DNA from: Bacteroidia bacterium
Lineage (GTDB): Bacteria; Bacteroidota; Bacteroidia; Chitinophagales; Saprospiraceae
DNA length: 60,779 nucleotides
Direction of reading: 5' to 3'
Assembly (NCBI GenBank): GCA_030430845.1
Contig: JAUIKE010000031.1
Span: 1-60,779, forward strand
The translations under genes were made by a program, and so were the position numbers. Positions 18,729 through 27,580 of the stretch are shown one piece after another (the first letter of the stretch is position 1; each line of letters starts with the position of its first letter). Under the pieces are notes generated by a model. It was not told the origin of the DNA. It saw only the letters and a program-made list of their open reading frames with translations, and searched no databases.

Positions 18729-20279
18729 TCAGCGAATTAATATTTTGCGACTAGCCACTGCTTGCTTATTTACTATCGAAATCAGATAGTAAGCCGCTTC
18801 CAGGGTCTCACACGGCACTTGAATCTGATGCTGATTGCCTGGAATTTCCTTGATTTGCTGTCGATAAACAGTACGTCCCAATAGATCTGTGACTTTTAAT
18901 TCAAATTCATCGATACTTGGATGAGAAAAATTGACTGTAATCCAATCACGGGCGGGATTGGGGAATACCTTGAATCCTTCAAGTTCCAAGGTCTCTGTAG
19001 CGGAGCTTGTGGTGAGCTCGTCAAAATGTACGACTAAGGTTCCTATAGCGTACCCACCTTCTGTGTCTACCAATTCATATAAGACGGTATCTGGTTGGTC
19101 CCGGTTTGAGGGGGCAATGTAGCGAAGGATGTTATCTCGAATCAGAACAGCTCCCTTGATATCATTAATAATGGTTGCAATTCTGAGGTCATCTCCGTCC
19201 TCATCATAATCGTTCAGTGTCAGATTCAATTCAAAAGAACGGTCTCCCTTTTCTAAAACTACGGTATCGGGTACGGCCACCGGGGCATGGTTAGAGGGAT
19301 TGTTAAAAGGCCCTGCTTCGTTCATGACATGAGCGGGAATTAAGCTTGCATCCATGGCCTCATAGGTATAGAAGTCGGCCGGAACAAAGGCATCGCCAGA
19401 GGTGTTTTTATTGCCACTCGAAAAGTCATAAATGTTGCCCATGGCTACCAGTTCGGGGTCCTTTTCTCCCAGACCGAAATCCTCGAGCCCATGCGGATTA
19501 TTGGCATTGCGGTAATAATTGTTTTCTACCACCACATCAGATTCGATTCGGGCCAGCGTGCAGTAAGAGTCAATATTTTCGAAGTAATTGTTGTACATAT
19601 GAACACTGCCGTAGCGAATTCGGGGAAGGCGCTGATTGAGACCTTTTTCCAATGTGCCGTCAAACCAACAGTGATGAAAGGTCGAATTTAAATGGTCCCG
19701 GTCTCTGACATTATCGTCACTTGAGCCGATTAACGAGACTTTGTTGTGATCGGAAAAACGAGTGTAAGAGACGGTTACAAAATCACCAATTTCATTGTCA
19801 TTGTTGCTTCTGATATCCAGTAGCCCGTCGGCGCTGGCAGCTAGCCAGCAGTGATCCACCCAGACATTTTTGCCGGCAATGGTAATGGCGTCGGTACTGT
19901 GGGTTTTCCCATCCCAGTCGCCGTCGTAGGAGTCACGGATGATCAAGTTCTGAACAATCACATTATCTCCCACAATATCCAAACCTCCGTATCGCAGCAT
20001 GGCATTGTGGGTAATACCCATGATGGTTTTATTGCTTCTTACCTTGACTCTTTCGTATAAGTTGAGTTCAATCGTATCACGGACTCGGATGATCAGGGGA
20101 GCGGTAGAAGAGGCATAAGCGACAAATTGAGCACGGGTGCTGGGCGTTACCGTTTGGCCGCCCTCTCCTCCGGTGGTGCCGGTTTGGACATCCGCCCAGC
20201 CAGCCGTGACCGATTGGCTGTTTGCGTACAAGCAGAGGCCCAGCGCTAAAATGAAGGTGCTTAGTAATTTTTGTTTCAT
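18729..20279 (-). CDS. Secreted pectate lyase (PL1) with T9SS sorting domain
   Basis: About 516 residues from the Met at 20279; the longer frame up to 20393 only translates the heptamer repeats upstream. After a signal peptide (to ANSQS) comes the PL1 parallel beta-helix, with WVDHCWLAASADGLLDI, the VSYTRFSDHNKVSLIGSSD segment (Ca-binding Asp) and the catalytic-Arg region NQRLPRIRYGSVHMYNNYF. Then follow an Ig/cadherin-like module (NHAPVAVPDTVVLEKG) and a T9SS type A domain (KVFPNPARDWITVNF ... RKILIR). The enzyme cleaves de-esterified homogalacturonan by beta-elimination at the cell surface, giving unsaturated ends for GH105. It lies just upstream of susC. Confidence 0.93.
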   Translation of the reverse strand: MKQKLLSTFILALGLCLYANSQSVTAGWADVQTGTTGGEGGQTVTPSTRAQFVAYASSTAPLIIRVRDTIELNLYERVKVRSNKTIMGITHNAMLRYGGLDIVGDNVIVQNLIIRDSYDGDWDGKTHSTDAITIAGKNVWVDHCWLAASADGLLDIRSNNDNEIGDFVTVSYTRFSDHNKVSLIGSSDDNVRDRDHLNSTFHHCWFDGTLEKGLNQRLPRIRYGSVHMYNNYFENIDSYCTLARIESDVVVENNYYRNANNPHGLEDFGLGEKDPELVAMGNIYDFSSGNKNTSGDAFVPADFYTYEAMDASLIPAHVMNEAGPFNNPSNHAPVAVPDTVVLEKGDRSFELNLTLNDYDEDGDDLRIATIINDIKGAVLIRDNILRYIAPSNRDQPDTVLYELVDTEGGYAIGTLVVHFDELTTSSATETLELEGFKVFPNPARDWITVNFSHPSIDEFELKVTDLLGRTVYRQQIKEIPGNQHQIQVPCETLEAAYYLISIVNKQAVASRKILIR

Positions 20280-20313
20280 AACATTAAGTGAGTTGAATGA
20301 GGGTGAAAAATCC

Positions 20314-20397
20314 TGTTGTTCGTTGTTCGTTGCTCGTTTAATCACGAGCAACGAGCAACGAGCAACGAGCAACGAATAACGAATAACGAACAACGAA
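20314..20397. repeat. 7-base tandem repeat with inverted copy (hairpin)
   Basis: Seven and a half copies of a heptamer run from 20344 to 20397: ACGAGCA four times, then ACGAATA twice, ACGAACA and ACGAA. Directly before it, 20314-20337 is the inverted version (GTTGTTCGTTGTTCGTTGCTCG), with a 6-base spacer. The two halves can form a long stem in the leader of the PL1 gene, 35-118 bases before its start. Confidence 0.85.
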
Positions 20398-20455
20398 ATA
20401 ATTGAAAATCAATTCCTTATGAACTGCTTCAAAAAATCGGGATGATTCATACTTC

Positions 20456-22054
20456 TTAATTGCTGAATCTAAACCAGTCTATATCAGTGTATCCACCATC
20501 GTTGATGTGCGTGTCGCGAATGGAAAACAGCCCTAATTTGGCTCCGATCCATTTGCCTTCCCGGGCCTTAAAGGCAGGGCCGGCATCCATAAACTGTTTG
20601 TTATCTGTGCTATAGCTGAACCGGCATTGCCCACCTGCTGCTACGCTTAGCCGCAGGTAAACCGTATTTTGGTTGATAGGCGTTTTGCTTAGTTCTTTTT
20701 CGGGGGTACCTTTTTCAGCATCCGGGCATTCTGCCACTCTCAAAAAAAGTTGATCCCCTTCTCGTTTGAGCGAAACATAGGCATAATCCCGCCCCATGAC
20801 GATCAGGCCGACTTCTTCGCTGTCATTTTGATGGTGAAAAGTGAGTTTGGTGGTGGTGGTGAAGGATTCTGCGGGCATTTTCTGTAGCAGCAAATTGGAA
20901 ACATCCCAGAGGTTCTTTGTATTGGAGTCAAGTATAACCGGATTCATTCGAAGAAAACCCAGATTGGTGGGGAATATCCACAGCGGTTGCGGATTGCCAT
21001 GCCATTGCCATTGCAAGCCGAGCTTGGGTTCGTTGAATTCGTCAGAAGTTTGTGGTACCTGGATGGGATGCGTGGCACCCACATCCGGTTTTTTCCATTT
21101 CATAACCGGTTCGCCTTTGCCATCTCCGTCCTTGTCTTGCCCCATAACGATCCAGTCGTCCTTCCAAAAGGCGGGTTGCATGTGTACGATGCGTCCGTAA
21201 GGTTGCTTTTCCTGAAAGTGGATAAACCAGTTTTCGCCGTTTTTTAATTCGACTAGCGCTCCCTGATGGGGCCCGTTGATGTCGGTACCACCTTGAGCTA
21301 ATACGATTCGGTCTTCATAAGGGCCGTAAATATTTTTCGAGCGCAAAACGGTCTGCCAGCCTTCTGCGACCCCCCCGCCGGGGGCGAAGATGTAATAATA
21401 GCCGTTGCGTTTGTAAAGTTTAGGACCTTCAATGGTCGGATGGTCTTTATGTCCGTCAAAAACGAGTACTCCATCATCCAGCAATCGGGTACCATCCTTA
21501 CTCATCTTATGAATGACGAGTATGCTCTTATTGGCTGCCCGGCTGCCAGCGAAGGCATGTACCAGGTAAGCATTGCCGTCATCATCCCATAGCGGGCAGG
21601 CATCGATCCAGCCTTTGGCAGCTCTGACAAGCACCGGCTTTTCCCAGGCACCCCAGGGGTCCTGTGTGCGGATCATGTAGATCCCAAAATCTGGGTCACC
21701 ATAATATACATAGTACCAGCCGCCGTAAAAACGGATGGAAGGGGCCCAGATGCCGTTGCCGTGTTGAGGTTGATCAAATGTTTCTTCCGGGATCAAGGTC
21801 GGGATGACATGATTAATGATAGTCCAGTTGACCAGGTCTTTGGAGTGCAGAACCGGCAAGCCCGGCGCACAATTAAAACTGGAAGAGACCATAAAGAAGT
21901 CATCGCCTACTCTGGTGACATCCGGGTCGGAATAGTCAGCGTGGAGTATAGGGTTTTGATATTGACCGTTTCCAAGATCGGATACGTAGACTTGTGATTT
22001 TAAAGGGAGGCTTATCATAAAAGCCAGGCAAAAGAGTGGATACAAAAGCTTCAT
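20456..22054 (-). CDS. GH43 glycoside hydrolase (arabinofuranosidase/xylosidase type)
   Basis: 532 residues with a signal peptide (ending LPLKSQ). The first 330 residues are a five-bladed propeller: NPILHADYSDPDV carries the catalytic base Asp, DACPLWDDDGNAYLVH the pKa-modulating region, and TIEGPKLYKRNGYYYIFA the general-acid Glu. The C-terminal 190 residues are the concanavalin-like domain that completes the active site in many GH43 xylosidases and arabinofuranosidases. It probably releases arabinose or xylose from pectin side chains (arabinan, xylogalacturonan). Periplasmic location is inferred. It lies between the CE8 and PL1 genes. Confidence 0.9.
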   Translation of the reverse strand: MKLLYPLFCLAFMISLPLKSQVYVSDLGNGQYQNPILHADYSDPDVTRVGDDFFMVSSSFNCAPGLPVLHSKDLVNWTIINHVIPTLIPEETFDQPQHGNGIWAPSIRFYGGWYYVYYGDPDFGIYMIRTQDPWGAWEKPVLVRAAKGWIDACPLWDDDGNAYLVHAFAGSRAANKSILVIHKMSKDGTRLLDDGVLVFDGHKDHPTIEGPKLYKRNGYYYIFAPGGGVAEGWQTVLRSKNIYGPYEDRIVLAQGGTDINGPHQGALVELKNGENWFIHFQEKQPYGRIVHMQPAFWKDDWIVMGQDKDGDGKGEPVMKWKKPDVGATHPIQVPQTSDEFNEPKLGLQWQWHGNPQPLWIFPTNLGFLRMNPVILDSNTKNLWDVSNLLLQKMPAESFTTTTKLTFHHQNDSEEVGLIVMGRDYAYVSLKREGDQLFLRVAECPDAEKGTPEKELSKTPINQNTVYLRLSVAAGGQCRFSYSTDNKQFMDAGPAFKAREGKWIGAKLGLFSIRDTHINDGGYTDIDWFRFSN

Positions 22055-22067
22055 TTACAATTGGTTT

Positions 22068-22095
22068 GTGATTCTTTTGAAAGGTATAGAATCAC
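22068..22095. promoter_or_regulatory. Inverted repeat just upstream of GH43
   Basis: GTGATTCT and AGAATCAC are separated by 12 bases, 13 bases before the GH43 start codon. It could be a regulator site or a leader hairpin. There is no second copy that I noticed. Confidence 0.3.
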
Positions 22096-22173
22096 GGGCT
22101 TTTGTATTATTCAATATTTAACATTTTGCCTGCTATTTTTTTAGGCATCCCTGTATGACACCTCGCCAGAGTT

Positions 22174-23142
22174 TCACTCCATTACATTCCAGTCTTTGAA
22201 AATGTTTTCTAGAGTATACTTATCGGCAGCCTCTTTACTTAGTTGATGAGTCCAGGCTGCACGCTTGGTGGTATCAGCGCCTGGCCCGGAATTATTGTAC
22301 TCTGCATAATGGGCCGTCTGTTCGGCATCCGGTTTATTCCAGTTATGCCAGCCTTCGGGTTTGATATGCTTGTCGAGAAAGCAATTGATAAAAACCGTTT
22401 GGGCATAATTGCGCCAGGGGCGGCCCAGATAGAAGGAATTGGCAGGTGCATCGCTTGTGATCCGGCAATTGAGAAAAACAAAGCCAAATTCTGTGTTTTC
22501 CTCCGTTGAAGCGGCCGTTACATAGCCTCCTTTTTTGCAAAAGATCTCACAGTTGTCAAATACAGCTGTCGACCAGCCGAAAATGAAATCGACCGTTCCT
22601 TCGATGTAGCAGTCTTTGTAATATTGACGGCTCCCTCTGCCATGTGGATAAAGGGTGTCCTGAAAACCCAGAAATCGGCAATTTTCAAATTTTACGCGAT
22701 CTCCGTCTACCCGGACGGCCACCGCCTGCCCAACCGGGCCGCTGGAATTTTCAAAGGTGATGTTGGATGCTTCAAAACCATCGCCGTAGATAAAAAAGGA
22801 GGAAGAGCCTGATGTTCCCAGGTTTTCTCCAAACTGATTTTTTTTGCCCGCAAAATCGTCATAGGTAAGGATCGTTTCTTTAACATCCTCTCCGATGAAA
22901 GTGATATTGGTTTTGGTAGAGGGGAGTATCAATTTTTCCTTATAAATGCCTTTTTTGATAAAAACCCGGGTTCGATTGCCTCTTAAATGCGGAATGGCAT
23001 CGATGACATCCTGAACTTTTGTGTAATCGCCGCTGCCGTCCTGAGCCACGACGTAATCATAGGGAGCAAGGGATGTTTCAGATGTATGGAAGGCCATTAA
23101 GACTGGACAAAAAACAAGAAACAGGTACATCCATTTTTTCAT
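22174..23142 (-). CDS. Pectin methylesterase (CE8), second copy
   Basis: About 322 residues from the Met at 23142 (a Met six codons earlier lacks a good signal peptide). It has the full CE8 set: YVVAQDGSGDYTKVQDVIDA, GPVGQAVAVRVDGDRV, LGFQDTLYPHG, DFIFGWSTAVFDNCEI and YLGRPWRNYAQTVF. It demethylates homogalacturonan. It is the first enzyme gene after the AraC regulator, only 27 bases from that gene's stop, so the two are likely co-transcribed. Compared with the CE8 at 2725 it has an extra loop (FAGKKNQFGENLGTSGSSSFFIYG) that could alter substrate access. Confidence 0.92.
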   Translation of the reverse strand: MKKWMYLFLVFCPVLMAFHTSETSLAPYDYVVAQDGSGDYTKVQDVIDAIPHLRGNRTRVFIKKGIYKEKLILPSTKTNITFIGEDVKETILTYDDFAGKKNQFGENLGTSGSSSFFIYGDGFEASNITFENSSGPVGQAVAVRVDGDRVKFENCRFLGFQDTLYPHGRGSRQYYKDCYIEGTVDFIFGWSTAVFDNCEIFCKKGGYVTAASTEENTEFGFVFLNCRITSDAPANSFYLGRPWRNYAQTVFINCFLDKHIKPEGWHNWNKPDAEQTAHYAEYNNSGPGADTTKRAAWTHQLSKEAADKYTLENIFKDWNVME

Positions 23143-23169
23143 ATTAAAGGTATATGACATGACTGATTT

Positions 23170-24078
23170 TTATTGAAATTTTTTTCTAAACACGCTCGGA
23201 GTACAATTATTTATTTTTTGGAATGCAGAATTAAAACTACTAATAGAATTGAAGCCACATTCAAAGGCAATTTCCGTAACACGGTGGTCAGTAGTTACCA
23301 ACCTCCTTTGGGCATGGGAAATTCTTTCTTTGATAATATATTGGCTTAAGGTACTGCCAAAAGCTTTTTTGAATATAGAATTGGCATAATCCGGATGCAG
23401 TCCGACTGCTTTCCCTATATCCGAAACGGTAATAGGGCTGGAATAATTTTGAGCGATATACAAAGCAATCCTTTCTACCTGGCTCAGCTTATTTATTTGG
23501 AGGGGAATATAATCATTCTTTTTTTTGTGCAGATTCCGATTGGCCATCCTGTGTAAACGGGCATGCATTTCCAGTAAGATCACATCGACAGAATCCTCCT
23601 TTTTGATATCCTGAATCCAATTTTTTAACAAAAACTCATCATGTGTTGAATATTCTTCAGAAGATTCGATGAGCAGCTCGCCATTAAGAATTCGGTCAAC
23701 AAAAGAGACCGGAAGCTTCCATTCCAAAAATTGGGAAAAGGGGATGGTACAAACATAATAAGGCGATTTGCCCTGATAGTTGACGATTTGGTGGGAAATC
23801 AACCCCCAGAAAATCGTCAGCCTTTGGGTGGGCACGGTGATCCTTTTGTCCTGAAAAAGATAAGTGATGTTTCCTTCCGGGAAATAATTTATTTCAATCT
23901 CATTATGCCGGTCTGGTTTTCGCATTAGGCTGGGTACCCACAGTTCGCAAGTTAAACCGTAGGCGTTGAATGCTGTACGTTTTCCATCGAATGTATTTAA
24001 GCTCTCGGAATGATACATGTGTTGTCCGGAAAGTAGAGAGTTTATCCAAATAATCGAGTATAAATGTACAATTTTCAA
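23170..24078 (-). CDS. AraC-family transcriptional regulator
   Basis: Up to 302 residues; the Met at 24018 is an alternative start that begins closer to the conserved cupin-like N-terminal region. The last 100 residues are a double helix-turn-helix: ISDIGKAVGL-type first helix pair (here VSDIGKAVGLHPDYANSIFKKAFG) and RVTEIAFECGFNSISSFNSAFQK for the second, ending CTPSVFRKKF. The N-terminal half is a sugar-sensing type domain (EIEINYFPEGNITYLF). It is the first gene of the minus-strand pectin locus and most simply activates it in response to a pectin sugar. The ligand is unknown. Confidence 0.88.
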   Translation of the reverse strand: MKIVHLYSIIWINSLLSGQHMYHSESLNTFDGKRTAFNAYGLTCELWVPSLMRKPDRHNEIEINYFPEGNITYLFQDKRITVPTQRLTIFWGLISHQIVNYQGKSPYYVCTIPFSQFLEWKLPVSFVDRILNGELLIESSEEYSTHDEFLLKNWIQDIKKEDSVDVILLEMHARLHRMANRNLHKKKNDYIPLQINKLSQVERIALYIAQNYSSPITVSDIGKAVGLHPDYANSIFKKAFGSTLSQYIIKERISHAQRRLVTTDHRVTEIAFECGFNSISSFNSAFQKINNCTPSVFRKKFQ

Positions 24079-24454
24079 GGATTACCGGTGAATATAAGAT
24101 CAAAACAAAACGCAAGTATGAAAAAAAATCACTATTGAATTCAAATCCACTTCTCTTAATAAACATGACTCATGCGGCTCAGGAGTTATTAAAAGAGGGG
24201 TTGTGTAAAAACTCGTTCCTCATTTTTACCAACCCCTTGATGATTTCAATATGGTACAAATTATTTTTAAATTGACCCCTCCTCTTTATCTCTGACTCGC
24301 ATAACTCATGTTGGCAGGGGCTAGGGGCGAAGAGCAAGATTCCCAGAAATTGTATTTTCAATGTAAATCATTTTACTTCCATTTTTTTCGTTTATTTATT
24401 TTTATTTTCTATTGCTTTCCTTTATTTTTGAAACCATGTAAATTTGATGAACTT
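24079..24454. other. Divergent intergenic region between AraC and DeoR genes
   Basis: 376 bases that must hold the promoters of the leftward pectin locus and the rightward sugar module. It contains the nested inverted repeat at 24164-24310 and then an AT-rich stretch (24350-24430) close to the DeoR start. I could not assign a reliable promoter. Confidence 0.6.
24164..24310. repeat. Long imperfect inverted repeat enclosing a hairpin
   Basis: The outer arms, 24164-24201 and 24275-24310, are complementary over about 36 bases with several gaps (CATGACTCATGCG against CGCATAACTCATG, AGAGGGG against CCCCTCCTCT). Inside, 24196-24238 forms a second stem of the GGGGTTGTGTAAAAA type. The size (about 147 bases) and layout suit a decayed miniature element or a complex operator/terminator. 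Confidence 0.55.
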
Positions 24455-25222
24455 ATGCTTCCAAACTTACGAAGAGAAAAAATACTTGACTTACTAAAAG
24501 AGGATGGCTCAGCCAAGGTGGTAGATTTAGCCCGCATTTTTAAAGTAACAGAGGTAACGATCCGGCAAGACCTCGATAAGCTTGAAAAAAGAGGTTTGAT
24601 CGTCAAAGAACATGGAGGAGCTTATTTGAAAAATGTGGAGGACCAGGTGCGTAATTTCACCTTAGTGCATCAGGAGAATATGGACAAGAAGGTCTTGATT
24701 GCCAAAAAGTGCCTGGAGTTTATCGAAAGTGGCGATACCATTATTCTTGATTCGGGATCCACCACTACAGAGATTGCCAAGCAATTGAAAGGGCTGAAGA
24801 ACCTGACGGTCATCACCAATGCCCTCAACATAGCATTGCTGCTCGGAGCGGAACCGGGAATTGAGGTGATCGTCACCGGAGGAGAGTTTAAACCTCCAAC
24901 CCTTTCCTTAACCGGAAAGAAATCCGCCGATTTTTTTAAGGATTTGAATGTACAAAAGCTGTTTTTGGCCACGGCCGGCATTTCCCTCAAATCGGGGCTT
25001 ACGTATCCTTCTATTAGTGATTTGGTGGTTAAAAAGGCGATGATCGATGCAGCTGATATTACTTATTTAGTGGCAGATAGCACAAAGATGTGGAAAAGTG
25101 CCCTGGCCAGCCTTGGAGCCTTATCCTTAATCGACTTCATCATCACAGATCCGGGAATCGAAGAAAAGCATAAGGCCGTTTTTCGGGAACACGAAATCGA
25201 GCTGATCATTGCAAATGAATAA
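24455..25222 (+). CDS. DeoR-family transcriptional repressor
   Basis: About 255 residues from the Met at 24455. The open frame begins at 24308, but the extra 49 residues are low-complexity Phe/Tyr-rich and unlike the family. Residues 6-55 are the DeoR winged helix (RREKILDLLKEDGSAKVVDL, then VTIRQDLDKLEKRGLIVKEHGG). The rest is the sugar-phosphate sensor domain with the SGDTIILDSGSTTTEIA ligand loop and LFLATAGIS. Such repressors usually respond to a phosphorylated pathway intermediate. It heads the plus-strand module, 20 bases from the isomerase gene, and should control it. Confidence 0.93.
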   Translation: MLPNLRREKILDLLKEDGSAKVVDLARIFKVTEVTIRQDLDKLEKRGLIVKEHGGAYLKNVEDQVRNFTLVHQENMDKKVLIAKKCLEFIESGDTIILDSGSTTTEIAKQLKGLKNLTVITNALNIALLLGAEPGIEVIVTGGEFKPPTLSLTGKKSADFFKDLNVQKLFLATAGISLKSGLTYPSISDLVVKKAMIDAADITYLVADSTKMWKSALASLGALSLIDFIITDPGIEEKHKAVFREHEIELIIANE

Positions 25223-25242
25223 ACTTAATCAAAACGAAAAAC

Positions 25243-26646
25243 ATGACATCTAGCCTGGGGATCATTATTGGTAATCGGGATTTTTTTCCCGATAACTTGG
25301 TAGAAAAAGCAAGACTTGAGATCATTGAAGTCTTCGAAAATTTAGGCCTGCACCCAATTTTGTTGAGTCCTCAGGATACTAAACTAGGAGGAGTAGAAAC
25401 CTACCAAGAGGCTCGTCAATGTGCGGATCTATTCAAAAAGCATCGGGAAGAGATCATGGGCATTCTCGTTTTGCTGCCCAACTTTGGAGATGAAAAAGGC
25501 GTGGCGGATACCTTAAAACTGGCTGACTTGAATGTGCCGGTTCTAATACAAGCCTACCCGGATGATCTTCAAAAAATGAATGTGGTGAATCGTCGAGATT
25601 CCTGGTGCGGCAAAATTTCGGTTTGCAATAACCTTTATCAATACGGGATCAAATATTCGCTGACTTCTCAGCATGTGGTGTCGCCTTCTGATCCTTCTTT
25701 TCAAAAAGACCTCCTCGATTTCGTGGCTGTTTGCCGGGTAGTGAAAGGCCTTCGAAATGTTCGGATCGGTGCCGTAGGTGCTCGCCCGGGAGCCTTTAAT
25801 ACAGTGAGATACAGTGAAAAGATCCTGCAACGACATGGAATTACGGTAACAACTGTAGATCTGTCAGAAATCCTGGGCAAAGCCAACAAATTAAGTGAAG
25901 CAGATATTTCCGTCAAAAATCACCTGGAAAAAGTTATGGCCTATGCTCCGCACAGCAATGCCCCGGATGCAGCTATGGTACAAATTGCCAAGCTGGATGT
26001 GGTACTCCAGGAATTCATGGAAGAATACCAACTGGACGCAACTGCTATACAATGCTGGACTTCCCTTCAGCAAAACTACGGCTGCAATGTGTGTACCAGC
26101 ATGAGTATTATGAGTGAAAACATGCTCCCTAGCGCCTGTGAGGTGGATGTTACCGGCACTTTGTCTATGTATGCCATGCAGTTGGCCTCTAATTCTCCGT
26201 CTGCATTGGTTGACTGGAACAATAATTACGCAGATGATCCCAACAAATGTGTACTGTTTCATTGCGGCAACTGGGCGAAATCCTTTCTGCCGGATATCCA
26301 GATCAGCAATGCGCCCATCCTGGGCACAACAGTAGGGGTAGAAAACACTTATGGAGCATTAGACGGCCGAACTCCGGCTATGCCGCTCACTTATGGCCGG
26401 ATCAGCACCGACGACCCTCATGGTTTGATCAAGGCTTATCTGGGAGAAGGAGAGTTAACCAACGACCCGCTGAACACCTTTGGTAATCGAGCCGTTGCAC
26501 AAATACCCGATTTACAGCAACTTATGAAATATGTTTGTCAACATGGATTTGAGCATCATGTCGTGATGAATGCTTCCAAAACAGCGGGAATACTTCAGGA
26601 AGCTTTGGAGAACTATATGAACTGGGAGGTATATGTACACGAATAA
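25243..26646 (+). CDS. L-fucose/L-arabinose isomerase-family sugar isomerase
   Basis: 467 residues, cytoplasmic, no signal peptide. It has the COG2407-like fold of ketol isomerases that includes FucI and AraA: an N-terminal Rossmann-like part (LGIIIGNRDFFPDNLV), a central domain with VRIGAVGARPGAFNTVRYS, and a C-terminal barrel. Likely metal or catalytic residues are Glu300 in SACEVDVTG and His340 in FHCGN. It would convert an aldose to its ketose. The same family includes, from memory, the sulfoquinovose isomerases of sulfoglycolysis. The neighbours (kinase, transketolase, ABC importer) point to a non-sulfonated sugar that is later phosphorylated. The published apiose isomerase is, as I recall, of another fold, so this would be a replacement if apiose is the substrate. 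Confidence 0.8.
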   Translation: MTSSLGIIIGNRDFFPDNLVEKARLEIIEVFENLGLHPILLSPQDTKLGGVETYQEARQCADLFKKHREEIMGILVLLPNFGDEKGVADTLKLADLNVPVLIQAYPDDLQKMNVVNRRDSWCGKISVCNNLYQYGIKYSLTSQHVVSPSDPSFQKDLLDFVAVCRVVKGLRNVRIGAVGARPGAFNTVRYSEKILQRHGITVTTVDLSEILGKANKLSEADISVKNHLEKVMAYAPHSNAPDAAMVQIAKLDVVLQEFMEEYQLDATAIQCWTSLQQNYGCNVCTSMSIMSENMLPSACEVDVTGTLSMYAMQLASNSPSALVDWNNNYADDPNKCVLFHCGNWAKSFLPDIQISNAPILGTTVGVENTYGALDGRTPAMPLTYGRISTDDPHGLIKAYLGEGELTNDPLNTFGNRAVAQIPDLQQLMKYVCQHGFEHHVVMNASKTAGILQEALENYMNWEVYVHE

Positions 26647-26725
26647 GCCATCACTATCCTAATAGGATTAGCCGGCCTTTAGGCGGACAAAACCTTTTGT
26701 TTAAAAACGCAAAAGCAGTAAACCA

Positions 26726-27562
26726 ATGACAAATCAGGAATTAAAATTAAAATCGATCGAGTATCGCAAGAAGATCTTGAAATATATCTATCATGCCAAA
26801 GCCGGGCATACCGGTGGCAGCCTATCCTGTGTTGACATACTCAATGTGTTGTATAACAAAGTGATGAATGTATCGCCGGCAAACTTTGATGATCCAGGCA
26901 GAGACCGCTACGTTCAAAGTAAAGGACATTCTGTAGAAGCGCTGTATGTCGTATTAGCGGATGTTGGTTTTTTTCCTGAAGAAGATTTATTAACACTTTG
27001 CAGATATAAATCGCCCTACATCGGTCATCCTACCCGGAAGGTTCGTGGAATGGAGCAAAATACCGGTGCCCTTGGGCATGGGCTCGCCATATGTGCCGGC
27101 AACGCCCTGGCTGCCAAAAAAGATAATCTTCCCCTTAATGTCTATACCCTGCTCGGAGATGGAGAAATGGCTGAAGGCTCCAACTGGGAAGCCATGATGC
27201 TGGCGGCACACTACAAACTGGATAACCTCTGTGCGATCCTCGATTATAACAAGCAACAAATTACAGGAGCCAATGCCGATGTTATCGGCCTGGAGCCGCT
27301 CCGTCAAAAAGTGGAGGCCTTCGGATGGGCTGTGAAAGAAGTGGATGGACATGATGTGGAAGCAATGGCCGACCTGCTGAATAATGCCCCTTTTGAGGAA
27401 GGTAAACCCTCCTTCCTTATCGCTCATACCATCAAAGGGAAGGGGGTCAGTTTTATGGAAAAGGTATTGAAATGGCACCATGGTGTACCTTCCCCCGAAC
27501 AGTATGAATTAGCCTTAAGCGAATTAGATCGGGAATTGGAAAAATTAACCGTTCAAGTCTGA
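26726..27562 (+). CDS. Transketolase, N-terminal (thiamine-diphosphate) subunit
   Basis: 278 residues, equal to the first half of a classical transketolase. Visible marks are the AGHTGGSLSCVDIL start, RDRYVQSKGHSVEALY, TGALGHGLAICAGNALAAK and the thiamine-diphosphate/Mg motif GDGEMAEGSNWEA followed by CAILDYNKQQ. It has no pyrimidine or C-terminal domain; these are in the next gene 18 bases on. Split transketolases occur in ordinary archaeal and bacterial metabolism and in special sugar pathways such as apulose-4-phosphate transketolase (AptA/AptB) and sulfo-transketolase (SqwG/SqwH). Placement between an isomerase and a sugar importer argues for a special substrate. Confidence 0.93.
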   Translation: MTNQELKLKSIEYRKKILKYIYHAKAGHTGGSLSCVDILNVLYNKVMNVSPANFDDPGRDRYVQSKGHSVEALYVVLADVGFFPEEDLLTLCRYKSPYIGHPTRKVRGMEQNTGALGHGLAICAGNALAAKKDNLPLNVYTLLGDGEMAEGSNWEAMMLAAHYKLDNLCAILDYNKQQITGANADVIGLEPLRQKVEAFGWAVKEVDGHDVEAMADLLNNAPFEEGKPSFLIAHTIKGKGVSFMEKVLKWHHGVPSPEQYELALSELDRELEKLTVQV

Positions 27563-27580
27563 ACCGAAAAATATCACTCA

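Noticed and set aside
20344..20397. CRISPR-like array.
   Set aside because: The unit is 7 bases with no spacers and there are no cas genes.
24308..24454. Longer start for the DeoR regulator.
   Set aside because: The added 49 residues are Phe-rich and unlike any DeoR protein; the Met at 24455 gives the usual family start.
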